Positions 42,044-49,318 of a stretch of DNA of 64,000 bases are shown piece after piece. The notes beneath the pieces are model-generated. The model ran no database searches, was not told the origin of the DNA, and saw only the letters and a program-made list of their open reading frames with translations. The position numbers and the translations under genes are program-made. Location of the stretch: contig CP064979.1 of the NCBI GenBank assembly GCA_016699575.1, positions 3,348,001-3,412,000 of the forward strand, in the 5' to 3' direction. Position 1 is the first letter of the stretch; the number at the start of each line of letters is the position of its first letter. Source of the stretch: Flavobacteriales bacterium (lineage in GTDB: Bacteria; Bacteroidota; Bacteroidia; Flavobacteriales_F; PHOS-HE28).

Positions 42044-43197
42044 GCAAACACGGACGCGTGCTGGTGGCCATGAGCGGCGGTGTGGACAGCTCCGTTGCAG
42101 CGCTCATGCTGCATGAGGAGGGCTTCGAGGTCATCGGGGTCACCATGAAAACATGGGACTATGCCGATGCCAGCGGTGGTAAGCGCATCACGGGCTGCTG
42201 CGATCTGGACAGCATCGCCGACGCGCGCAACATGGCGGTGAGCCGCGGCTTCCACCACATCATCCTCGATATCCGGGAGGAATTCGGCGAGCACATCATC
42301 GGCAACTTCACCACGGAGTACATGGCCGGCCGCACGCCCAACCCCTGTGTGTTGTGCAATACCTTCATCAAGTGGGAAGCCTTGCTGAAGCGCGCCGACA
42401 TGATGGACTGCCCCATAATCGCCACAGGGCACTACGCCAACGTGCGCGAGGAACGCATTTCACCCTTCCCTACCGGGGAAGGGGCCGGGATGGGGTCGAA
42501 CGGATCAGCGATGGGGTCACGATGGATCGTGTCGAAAGGCCTCGATGCTTCCAAGGACCAGAGCTATGTGCTTTGGGGGCTCGAGCAGAAGAACCTGGCT
42601 CGCACACGGTTCCCCATCGGCGGCTTCACCAAGGCGCACATCCGCGAGATGGCCATGGAGAGCGGGTTCCCCGAACTGGCGCAGAAAAGCGAGAGCTACG
42701 AGATCTGCTTCATACCCGATAACGATTACCGTGGCTTCCTCAAGCGCAAGGAACCCGAGGCCACGAAACGCCTCAGCAACGGCGTTTTCGTGAGCACGGC
42801 GGGCGAGGTCATCGGCCAGCACGATGGTTATCCGTTCTTCACCATCGGCCAGCGCAAAGGCCTGGGCATCGCGACCGGTCAGCCGTTGTACGTCACCGAC
42901 ATCGACCCCAGCACCAACGTGGTTATGCTGGGCAACAAGGCCGACCTCGACAAACAAGTGATGTGGGTGCGCCAGCCCAACTTCGTGAAACTGCCCGCGC
43001 TGCAAGGCGAGGTGGAGGCCGTTACCAAGGTGCGCTACAAGGACAAAGGCACGCCGAGCACCCTGCACATGGACGGTGAACGTGTGCGTGTGGAATTCCA
43101 CGCCAAGGTGGCAGGCATCGCACCCGGGCAGAGTGCCGTCTTTTACGATGGCGACGATGTGCTCGGCGGAGGGTTCATCGATCGCGAACGGCCATGA
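42040..43197 (+). CDS. mnmA: tRNA-specific 2-thiouridylase MnmA
   Basis: 385 aa. Adds sulfur to U34 of Lys, Glu and Gln tRNAs. The P-loop is VAMSGGVDSSVAAL, the catalytic nucleophile C103 lies in NPCVLCN, the persulfide cysteine C223 in YEICFIPDN, plus GHYANVRE and KDQSYVLWGL. The two cysteines are about 23 residues further apart than in E. coli MnmA (102/199), which is explained by a 21-residue inserted palindromic element between GHYANVREER and WIVSKG. The frame is intact through it. ATG overlaps the MORN-like gene and the 3' end overlaps the lipoprotein gene, so this is a tight operon. Confidence 0.92.
   Translation: MSKHGRVLVAMSGGVDSSVAALMLHEEGFEVIGVTMKTWDYADASGGKRITGCCDLDSIADARNMAVSRGFHHIILDIREEFGEHIIGNFTTEYMAGRTPNPCVLCNTFIKWEALLKRADMMDCPIIATGHYANVREERISPFPTGEGAGMGSNGSAMGSRWIVSKGLDASKDQSYVLWGLEQKNLARTRFPIGGFTKAHIREMAMESGFPELAQKSESYEICFIPDNDYRGFLKRKEPEATKRLSNGVFVSTAGEVIGQHDGYPFFTIGQRKGLGIATGQPLYVTDIDPSTNVVMLGNKADLDKQVMWVRQPNFVKLPALQGEVEAVTKVRYKDKGTPSTLHMDGERVRVEFHAKVAGIAPGQSAVFYDGDDVLGGGFIDRERP
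42457..42519 (+). repeat. In-frame palindromic repeat insertion in mnmA
   Basis: About 63 nt encode ISPFPTGEGAGMGSNGSAMG-S, absent from the usual MnmA alignment. The DNA has a hairpin, CCCTTCCC (42463-42470) and GGGAAGGG (42476-42483) with a 5-nt loop, plus GATGGGGTC repeated 21 nt apart (42489 and 42510). The sequence resembles the dispersed extragenic element with a CCCTTCCCTACCGGGGAAGG core. Confidence 0.65.
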
Positions 43198-43904
43198 AGA
43201 AGCCCATCCTGTTCCTCGGTTCGCTCTTGTTCCTGTTGCACGGGTGCAAGGACGATGAGATAATGCCCACCGACCTGGGCTATGGTTATTGGCCCACCAA
43301 CACCGGCCATTGGGTGGAGTACCAAGTGGACAGCGTGTGGCAGGAGGATGAGGTTGGCCTGCGGATAACGGCGAGCTATCGCGCCATGGAGGTCATCGAC
43401 AGCCAGTACGTGGATGCCGAGGGCCGGCCAAGCCAGCGTATCGAACGCTTTGTGCTTGATCCGGTGGACAGCACCTGGGTCATCAAGGACATCTGGACGC
43501 AGACGGTGACAGCCACCTACGCCGAGAAGACAGAGGAGAACCTGCGGAAGTTGCGCCTCGCTTTCCCCGTGCGTGACTACCAGATCTGGAACATGAACGA
43601 ATTCGTCAGCGACGATGGGCTCTACTTCACGACCGACGATGCGAACTTCGAGGTGGAGTTCGATGAGATCGACGCACCGTGGTCGAACGGATACGTCAGC
43701 GCGGACAGTACGTGCACGGTGGTAAGCACCTATCCCAACAACATCGTAGTGACGAACACACTGAACGAGCGCTACGCCAAGAACATCGGACTGGTGGAGC
43801 AATTGCTCGTGCAGTACAACGTGCAGGATGGTGATGGGCCAGGCAATATCGATGACACCACGGGCTACCGCAAGACCATGATCGCGGTGGCCTGGGGCAA
43901 TTGA
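43194..43904 (+). CDS. Putative lipoprotein
   Basis: 236 aa. Lipobox in MKKPILFLGSLLFLLHGCKD gives a lipidated Cys near residue 18. Then GYGYWPTNTGHWVEYQVDSV and a beta-rich domain typical of small Bacteroidota lipoproteins; no enzymatic motif seen. The ATG overlaps the mnmA stop (ATGA). Its stop lies 5 nt before the next start. Confidence 0.7.
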   Translation: MKKPILFLGSLLFLLHGCKDDEIMPTDLGYGYWPTNTGHWVEYQVDSVWQEDEVGLRITASYRAMEVIDSQYVDAEGRPSQRIERFVLDPVDSTWVIKDIWTQTVTATYAEKTEENLRKLRLAFPVRDYQIWNMNEFVSDDGLYFTTDDANFEVEFDEIDAPWSNGYVSADSTCTVVSTYPNNIVVTNTLNERYAKNIGLVEQLLVQYNVQDGDGPGNIDDTTGYRKTMIAVAWGN

Positions 43905-43909
43905 TCAAT

Positions 43910-45586
43910 ATGTTCCGCCTGAAGCTGCCCGCCTTGGTGTTGCCCGCGCTGTGCGCAATAGGCGCGTTGGCCCAGACAGGCCCGGCCACCTACTGGGTGC
44001 AGTTCACGGACAAGACGAGCACACCGTACACCCTCAGTGCACCGGAAGAGTTCCTGAGCGCACGCAGCCTGGACCGCCGCCAACAGCAAGGCATCGCGCT
44101 TGACGAAAGCGATCTGCCGGTGGATCCTGCGTACGTGAGCGCATTGCTGGCCGCTGGCGACTTCGAACTGGTGAACGTGAGCAAGTGGTTCAATGCGGTG
44201 ACCATCCGCAGTACGGACACGCTGGCGTTGGACACCATTGGTTCGCTGCCGTTCGTGCAGCAGATGAGGCAGTCGCGCCCTGCTGGACCGGATCCCATTG
44301 CAAGTGTTGGGACGGTGAAGTACGCCTCGTTCTTGAAGCAAGAGGTCGGGGATGAATATGCCACGCGGTACGGCGCTTCCTTCCGGCAGATCGAAATGAT
44401 GAACGGACACTTACTGCACGATGCCGGTGCGGAAGGGCAGGGGTTGCTGATCGGTGTGCTGGACAGCGGCTTCGACCAAGCCGACTCGCTGCACACGTTC
44501 AAGGAGCTCCGCGAAAGAGGCGGCATTGTGCTCACGCGCGACATGGCCTACCAAGATGGCGATGTGTACAGCGACAACTACCATGGCCGCAGCGTGCTGA
44601 GCGTGATGGCCGGGCATTGGCCAGGTCGGTTGCTCGGTACTGCGCCAGGTGCCGACTATGTGCTGCTGCGGACCGAAGTAGCGGAGAGCGAGTACCTCTG
44701 GGAAGAGGACAACTGGATCGCGGGCGCCGAATTGTGCGACAGCATCGGGTGCGATGTGCTGAGCACTTCCCTCGGCTACACCCAGTTCGACGACAGCCTC
44801 ACCGATCACACATACACTGACATGGACGGGCGCAGCACGCGCATCAGCATTGCTGCCACCATGGCTGCACGCAAAGGGATGATCCCGGTGAACAGCGCCG
44901 GCAACAGCGGGCACGACGACTGGCGCTTCATCGGTGCGCCCGCGGACGCCGACAGCATCCTGGCCGTGGGTGCAGTCGGGAACGATCGCATCATTGCAGG
45001 CTACAGTAGCTACGGTCCGTCCTTCGACGGGCGCGTGAAACCCGATGTGGCAGCTACCGGCTATGCGACCATCGGCCTGGGTGTGAGCGGCACGCAGGTG
45101 CAACCGATCAACGGCACTTCGTTCAGTGGTCCACTGGTTGCAGGCCTTGTGGCGTGCTTGTGGCAATTGCATCCCGATCGCTCCGGACAAGAGATCGTGC
45201 AGGCGGTCCGGCGCAGTGCATCGCAGTACGACAGCCCCGATGACCGCAAGGGTTATGGCATCCCCGACTTTTACCGCGCACATCTCCTACTGGGCGGCAC
45301 GGACCGCACTGGTTTGGAAAGCAACATCGTGTTCGGCACATGGCCGTCGCCGTTCATCGATGTGTTCCATGTGGAGTTGTTCACCGGCGCAGCAACGCAA
45401 CTGGATCTTGTACTGTACGACACCATGGGCCGGGTGGCCTGGCGTGCGACCGACTTCCTGGAACCCGACACGTACAAGATCGTGCGCGTGGGAGATGCGA
45501 CGCTACGGTCGTTGCCTGCCGGAGCGTACGTGCTGGACCTCTGGCTGGGCGCCATCAACCAACGCTCTGTCGTGGTGAAGGAGTAG
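43910..45586 (+). CDS. Secreted subtilisin-family (S8) serine protease with T9SS type A domain
   Basis: 558 aa. Signal peptide MFRLKLPALVLPALCAIGAL-AQ, an inhibitor-like prodomain, then the catalytic triad: Asp in IGVLDSGFDQ, His in NYHGRSVLSVMAG, Ser in GTSFSGPLVAGLVA; the oxyanion Asn lies in VNSAGNSGHDDW. C-terminal about 85 residues form a type A sorting domain (VFGTWPSPFIDVFHVEL, YDTMGRVAW, ending RSVVVKE). It is likely exported and anchored or released. ATG 43910 is used in preference to a TTG at 43901. Confidence 0.88.
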   Translation: MFRLKLPALVLPALCAIGALAQTGPATYWVQFTDKTSTPYTLSAPEEFLSARSLDRRQQQGIALDESDLPVDPAYVSALLAAGDFELVNVSKWFNAVTIRSTDTLALDTIGSLPFVQQMRQSRPAGPDPIASVGTVKYASFLKQEVGDEYATRYGASFRQIEMMNGHLLHDAGAEGQGLLIGVLDSGFDQADSLHTFKELRERGGIVLTRDMAYQDGDVYSDNYHGRSVLSVMAGHWPGRLLGTAPGADYVLLRTEVAESEYLWEEDNWIAGAELCDSIGCDVLSTSLGYTQFDDSLTDHTYTDMDGRSTRISIAATMAARKGMIPVNSAGNSGHDDWRFIGAPADADSILAVGAVGNDRIIAGYSSYGPSFDGRVKPDVAATGYATIGLGVSGTQVQPINGTSFSGPLVAGLVACLWQLHPDRSGQEIVQAVRRSASQYDSPDDRKGYGIPDFYRAHLLLGGTDRTGLESNIVFGTWPSPFIDVFHVELFTGAATQLDLVLYDTMGRVAWRATDFLEPDTYKIVRVGDATLRSLPAGAYVLDLWLGAINQRSVVVKE

Positions 45587-45601
45587 CGTTTCATTCGCGC
45601 C

Positions 45602-46171
45602 ATGGACCTGTCGGTGGAAGTGCTCTTGCATGCCTATGCACAAGGCCTGTTCCCCATGGGCAACGACGGCGGTGGCATCGACTGGTACTGCCCTGATCCA
45701 CGCGCCATCATACCGATCGAAGCGGCTATGCCCAATCGCACCATGCGCAAGATCCTCCGCAGCGGACGTTTTGTGTTCACCTTCGATACCGCGTTCACGG
45801 ATGTGATGCAGGCGTGCGCCGACCGCGAGGACACGTGGATCACGGACCGCATGGTGCATGCGTACACTGAACTTCATCATGCGGGCCATGCGCACAGCGC
45901 AGAGGCTTGGGAGGACGGTGCGCTGGTAGGCGGCATCTACGGGGTCAGTATCGGTGCGGCGTTCTTCGGCGAAAGCATGTTCAGCCGAGCGGACAATGCG
46001 GGGAAGGCAGCGTTCCAGCACCTGATGGCGCAACTGCGTTCCCGTGACTTCCGGCTCTTCGACAGCCAGATCATCAACGATTTCACGCGGACCCTGGGTG
46101 CCGTGGAGATACCGTTCGAGGATTTCCAACGCAAGCTTGTTTTCGGAGTGCGTATGCCGCGTCGGTGGTGA
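45602..46171 (+). CDS. aat: Leucyl/phenylalanyl-tRNA-protein transferase
   Basis: 189 aa. Adds Leu or Phe to N-terminal Arg/Lys of proteins, marking them for ClpS/ClpAP. Motifs LLHAYAQGLFPMGND, WYCPDPRAIIPIE, WITDRMVHAYTELHHAGHAH (the conserved WI...YxxLH), SAEAWEDGALVGGIYGVSIG, FFGESMF and LFDSQI are all present. It is somewhat shorter at the N-terminus than the E. coli enzyme, as in many Bacteroidota. It ends 44 nt before the target duplication of the mobile element, so the element may have separated it from the next operon. Confidence 0.9.
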   Translation: MDLSVEVLLHAYAQGLFPMGNDGGGIDWYCPDPRAIIPIEAAMPNRTMRKILRSGRFVFTFDTAFTDVMQACADREDTWITDRMVHAYTELHHAGHAHSAEAWEDGALVGGIYGVSIGAAFFGESMFSRADNAGKAAFQHLMAQLRSRDFRLFDSQIINDFTRTLGAVEIPFEDFQRKLVFGVRMPRRW

Positions 46172-46215
46172 ACCAGTCGCGCCACGCTCGACGGGCTGAC
46201 AAGTCAAGGTCTCCC

Positions 46216-46223
46216 CACTCCCT
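46216..46223. repeat. Target-site duplication, left copy (CACTCCCT)
   Basis: Eight bases identical to 49260-49267, abutting the left inverted repeat. Confidence 0.8.
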
Positions 46224-46244
46224 GGTGGTGTCTCAGTTTCTTTT
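46224..46244 (+). repeat. Left terminal inverted repeat
   Basis: Starts GGTGGTGTCTCAG and pairs with the right end. It is followed by a small CCTGA-GCG-TCAGG palindrome at 46247-46259. Confidence 0.8.
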
Positions 46245-46259
46245 CCCCTGAGCGTCAGG

Positions 46260-46290
46260 CATGCTTAGCGGTAAGGACACCCTACCTTCG
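46260..46290 (+). promoter_or_regulatory. Cargo promoter: CATGCTTAGCG motif plus TACCTTCG
   Basis: CATGCTTAGCG (46260-46270) lies 12 nt before the -7 box TACCTTCG (46283-46290), and the ATG follows 5 nt later, so the mRNA is probably leaderless. The same 11 bases precede the transposase promoter. Confidence 0.5.
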
Positions 46291-46295
46291 CGCCC

Positions 46296-46556
46296 ATGGC
46301 GAAGAAAGCAAAGCGTCCACGGGACACCAACCAACTGGCGAAGTTGATCGGGGACATAGCCACCGGACAGAAGGTGGACGCGATCAGCGAGGACAAGCGC
46401 AACCCGGCAGCAGTGGCGTTGGGCAAGCTGGGCGGGGCGGCGAGGGCCAAGAGCCTATCGCCCACCAAGCGAAAGAAGATCGCCAAGAAGGCGGCAAAGG
46501 CCCGGTGGAAGGGCAAGCCCGGCGGAAGCGATGGGGCGGGCGCGCCTGCGCGTTAA
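46296..46556 (+). CDS. Small basic protein, possible nucleic-acid binding
   Basis: 86 aa, strongly basic. The N-terminus KAKRPRDTNQLAKLIGDIAT and C-terminal LGKLGGAARAKSLSPTKRKK followed by IAKKAAKARWKGK match a small family common in bacteria that databases call histone-like or RNA-binding. The pattern KRPRDxNQLAK...PAAVALGxxGG...KKIAKKAAKARW is the family hallmark. Within the mobile element it may bind the element's ends or its promoters. Its stop overlaps tail to tail with the stop of the convergent membrane-protein gene by 4 nt. Confidence 0.75.
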   Translation: MAKKAKRPRDTNQLAKLIGDIATGQKVDAISEDKRNPAAVALGKLGGAARAKSLSPTKRKKIAKKAAKARWKGKPGGSDGAGAPAR

Positions 46557-47392
46557 GAGGTAGTCTGTCGGTTCTCCTTGTCCTTTTCCAGTTCGCTGGC
46601 GATGCGCTCGAAGTAGTCCATGGCCGTGGGGTCATACAGAAGCTGCATAGCCAGTTCTCTGGTCAATGGGTAGTCGGTGGACATAACGTTGGCGGTAGTC
46701 CATTCGCCCTCCACTCTTCCGATTCTGATGCTGTGCTGCATCTCGAAGAACGTTCCACCCATGGCTTCGTAGAGCACCATAATCTCCACATCGAGGATAT
46801 CGCCACGGACTACTCGGTCCCTTATTGCCTTGGTAACGGGGTAATACGGTATGTCCTTATCGCCATCAATGCCACCCACGAACTTCTTGCCGGGCCTAAC
46901 GAAGCTTTCGTAGCCTCCCGGTGTATGTGGTACCTCCTCGCGGCTAAGGCAGATTCTCAGTCCTCGAACAATCGCCACGGACCTCCCAAAATTCCGACAG
47001 ACTACGCGAAAGCTATCGCCGCCTTCGTGCCATTCAAAGCTCTCATAAACCATACGCCCTCGTTCAGCGTCCATGTAAGCATCCACGCTTCGAGTAGCCT
47101 CGGCGCTGGCCTTCTCGGCAGTTGCGTTAGCTCTCCGCCAGAGGGCGATTTGCCAAACGGCAACAACGGTCAGGACGGCAGTAAAGACGGCGGTCCACCC
47201 GGTAGCGGTCAGTCCTATAAAGACGCTTGGAAGCCCATCGCTTGGCTGGTCGGTGCTGTCATCATTGGCCTGTTGACCGCCCCGATAGTCGTGGGCAATA
47301 AGCGCAAAAAGACCGATGTATAGGGCAACTACAAGTGCCCACACGATGGGCCGCATTGGGTCTTTGCTCATTGGGGCATGCACATTAGTCAT
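46553..47392 (-). CDS. Passenger membrane protein B (two TM helices, ERGR-type domain)
   Basis: 279 aa. TM1 is IVWALVVALYIGLFALIA (near residue 14), then a short polar loop, and TM2 is WTAVFTAVLTVVAVWQIALW. A helical neck follows (ANATAEKASAEATRSVDAYM), then ERGRMVYESFEW starts a beta-rich C-terminal domain of about 170 residues. It shares TM2, neck and ERGR motif with the gene just upstream, so the two are paralogues. The ATG overlaps the upstream stop by 8 nt (ATGACTAA), implying coupled translation. No enzyme motif seen. Confidence 0.7.
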   Translation of the reverse strand: MTNVHAPMSKDPMRPIVWALVVALYIGLFALIAHDYRGGQQANDDSTDQPSDGLPSVFIGLTATGWTAVFTAVLTVVAVWQIALWRRANATAEKASAEATRSVDAYMDAERGRMVYESFEWHEGGDSFRVVCRNFGRSVAIVRGLRICLSREEVPHTPGGYESFVRPGKKFVGGIDGDKDIPYYPVTKAIRDRVVRGDILDVEIMVLYEAMGGTFFEMQHSIRIGRVEGEWTTANVMSTDYPLTRELAMQLLYDPTAMDYFERIASELEKDKENRQTTS

Positions 47393-48290
47393 TGCCCTCT
47401 TTTTTCTTCATCTCCGCACGTTCGCGAGTTGCGACTTCTCCAGCCTTCCTAAGTGTGTACTCTTTCAAGATGTCCAAGAAGGCCCTGTAAGTGTCCTCGC
47501 TAATCTCCTGTCCTGTAGGGCCAAAATCAGCCCTGACAAATTCTTTGTTGGTGTAGTGGTAAGTGAAGCACATTCTCTGCCCGTAGTACATTCCTTGTGC
47601 AGTTCTGTATATCAACAACGCATCAAGTATGATACTGATGTTCCTATTGTTTATTGCAGTAAGAAGATCGTTAGTAAGCGGCAGGCTGAAAATATCAATG
47701 CTTCCGGTCGCTCCATTTTGTCCCTCACTATATGGTCGCATCCAATTGTTCGAGACGAATATCTCATCGCCACTAAACTCTCCCTTCAGCCTGTCATTCG
47801 CTACGTAGAGCCTTCCGCACGTAAGAAGGCATTCGGCCGCCGTCCGGCCAACGTTTACGATATGTCCCTTGACCGCTATTCTTTCTCCGACCTTCAGGGG
47901 TCCGCCTATCAGAATTGGAGCTACCAGTATAATACGCCCCCGCTCGCTTTCAATGAATGCCTTGACATTCGTATCCGCAATCTCGTTGGATGCCTTAGTC
48001 GCCTCGTTGGCGTCTTTAGCGGCCTTGTTCGCTTTTTTAGCCTGCCTCAAGGCCCTTTTGGACGTCTTGTTGGATGTATCCCAGAGGACGATCTGAATGA
48101 CGGATACTACGAAGAGAGCGCCGGTAAGAGCGAACATGCCGACGTCGGATATGGATCCCCATGGACCTTGATCCTTGCCTTTCTCTTCGGTGGTACCATC
48201 CCGCTGATTGCGCTTCTCACTGCTAACGCCGTACGCAATGCCAAGCAGAAGCGTAAGAGAGAAAAGAAGCGTCGCAAACAAGAGGCGCAT
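47385..48290 (-). CDS. Passenger membrane protein A (two TM helices, ERGR-type domain)
   Basis: 301 aa. TM1 is LLFATLLFSLTLLLGIAYGV at the N-terminus and TM2 is GMFALTGALFVVSVIQIVLW; the neck is a long Lys/Ala helix (SKRALRQAKKANKAAKDANE). Then SERGRIILVAPILIGGPLKV begins a beta-rich domain. Lower in GC than neighbouring genes. It shares the TM2-neck-ERGR plan with protein B. Membrane proteins of this plan (TM, helical neck, ERAW/ERGR beta domain) are widespread in bacteria and uncharacterised. Its promoter is not obvious; a divergent start region faces the transposase promoter. Confidence 0.7.
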   Translation of the reverse strand: MRLLFATLLFSLTLLLGIAYGVSSEKRNQRDGTTEEKGKDQGPWGSISDVGMFALTGALFVVSVIQIVLWDTSNKTSKRALRQAKKANKAAKDANEATKASNEIADTNVKAFIESERGRIILVAPILIGGPLKVGERIAVKGHIVNVGRTAAECLLTCGRLYVANDRLKGEFSGDEIFVSNNWMRPYSEGQNGATGSIDIFSLPLTNDLLTAINNRNISIILDALLIYRTAQGMYYGQRMCFTYHYTNKEFVRADFGPTGQEISEDTYRAFLDILKEYTLRKAGEVATRERAEMKKKEGND

Positions 48291-48360
48291 GCTGCCAAAC
48301 TATCTGATCCGACTGATCTCCACCGGGATCCGCCCACCCATGAAAAATAAACTGAACTTT

Positions 48361-48392
48361 CATGCTTAGCGTCATGCAAAAGACTATATTTG
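48361..48392 (+). promoter_or_regulatory. Transposase promoter: CATGCTTAGCG motif plus TATATTTG
   Basis: CATGCTTAGCG (48361-48371) lies 13 nt before an exact TAnnTTTG box (48385-48392), and the transposase ATG follows at 48414. Motif and spacing copy the cargo promoter at 46260. Confidence 0.5.
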
Positions 48393-48413
48393 GTCCGTCA
48401 ACGAACCGGAACC

Positions 48414-49250
48414 ATGAACCGCCTCCCCCTCGCCAAGCAAGTCCAGATCATCAGCATGCTCGTTGAAGGAAGCAGCCTCCGATCCACGTCCCGCGTGTGC
48501 GACGTGAGCATCAACACCGTCATCAAGCTCTTGGTAGACGTGGGCCGCGCTTGCGAGAAGTTCCACGACGAGACGGTGCGCAAGGTGACCGTGAAGAACC
48601 TTCAGTGCGATGAGATTTGGAGTTTCGTCTATGCGAAGCAGAAGAACGTGACGGACGACATGGAGGCCGCTGGTGATGTGTGGACATGGACGGCGCTGGA
48701 CAGCGATACCAAGCTCATGGTTAGCTGGTTCGTCGGTGCCCGCGATGCTCACGCCGCTTACGAGTTCCTTACGGACGTTCGCAGCCGCGTGGATCGCACC
48801 CGCATGCAACTGACGAGCGACGGTCACAGCGCCTACGTGAGCGCCGTCGATGCGGTGTTCGGTCAGTACATCGACTTCGCACAGCTTGTGAAGATCTACG
48901 GGCACGTCGAAGGAAAGGGCAACGAGAAGCGTTACAGCCCCGCTGAATGCACCGGCACCAAGACCCGCATCATTACCGGCCGCCCGGATGAAACCAAGAT
49001 CAGCACGTCACATGTGGAGCGTCAGAACCTGACCATCCGCATGGGCTGCCGCCGCTTCACCCGCCTGACGAATGCCTTCGGCAAGAAGTTCGAGAACCAC
49101 TGCCTTGCCTTGGCGCTCCACTTCGTGCACTACAACTTCTGCCGCATCCACAAGACCTTGCGCGTCACCCCGGCCATGGAAGCGGGCCTGACCAACGACG
49201 TGATGAGCATCGAGGACATCGTAAAACTGACCCATGCAAAAGCAAACTGA
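48414..49250 (+). CDS. IS1-family transposase (single frame)
   Basis: 278 aa. N-terminal helix-turn-helix (IISMLVEGSSLRSTSRVCDV, SINTVIKLLVDVGRACEKFH), then the DDE core: LQCDEIWSFVYAKQKNV (first Asp), TSDGHSAYVSAV (second Asp) and STSHVERQNLTIRMGCRRFT (Glu), followed by LHFVHYNFCRIHKTLRVTPA. This is the IS1 type made from one frame without the programmed shift of classical IS1. The frame is intact. Its end lies in the right inverted repeat. Cut-and-paste or copy-in activity is predicted for the whole 3-kb element. Confidence 0.88.
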   Translation: MNRLPLAKQVQIISMLVEGSSLRSTSRVCDVSINTVIKLLVDVGRACEKFHDETVRKVTVKNLQCDEIWSFVYAKQKNVTDDMEAAGDVWTWTALDSDTKLMVSWFVGARDAHAAYEFLTDVRSRVDRTRMQLTSDGHSAYVSAVDAVFGQYIDFAQLVKIYGHVEGKGNEKRYSPAECTGTKTRIITGRPDETKISTSHVERQNLTIRMGCRRFTRLTNAFGKKFENHCLALALHFVHYNFCRIHKTLRVTPAMEAGLTNDVMSIEDIVKLTHAKAN

Positions 49251-49259
49251 GACACTACC
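49238..49259 (-). repeat. Right terminal inverted repeat
   Basis: Reverse complement starts GGTAGTGTCTCAG, matching the left end. It contains the transposase stop codon. Confidence 0.8.
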
Positions 49260-49267
49260 CACTCCCT
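49260..49267. repeat. Target-site duplication, right copy (CACTCCCT)
   Basis: Identical to 46216-46223. Confidence 0.8.
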
Positions 49268-49276
49268 CCACGCGGC

Positions 49277-49284
49277 TAAATTCG
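49277..49284 (+). promoter_or_regulatory. Putative -7 element TAAATTCG of the glycan operon
   Basis: Exact TAnnTTCG, only 9 nt beyond the target duplication and 34 nt before the WbqC ATG. Any -33 contact now falls inside the right end of the mobile element. Confidence 0.4.
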
Positions 49285-49318
49285 CGGCCCGCAACGCCAC
49301 GGGGTGTTGCCCGCCCCG

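Larger units (their letters stand above)
46224..49259 (+). mobile_element. IS1-family element with three passenger genes
   Basis: 3,036 bp. The left end starts GGTGGTGTCTCAGTTT and the reverse complement of the right end starts GGTAGTGTCTCAGTTT, one mismatch in 16; similarity continues over CTTTT. Both ends are flanked by the 8-bp repeat CACTCCCT. The content is an 86-aa basic protein gene (+), two membrane-protein genes (-) and the IS1-type transposase (+), whose stop lies inside the right repeat. Ordinary single-ORF IS1 elements are about 0.8-1.2 kb, so about 2 kb is cargo. All parts look intact, so the element may be active. Confidence 0.85.
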
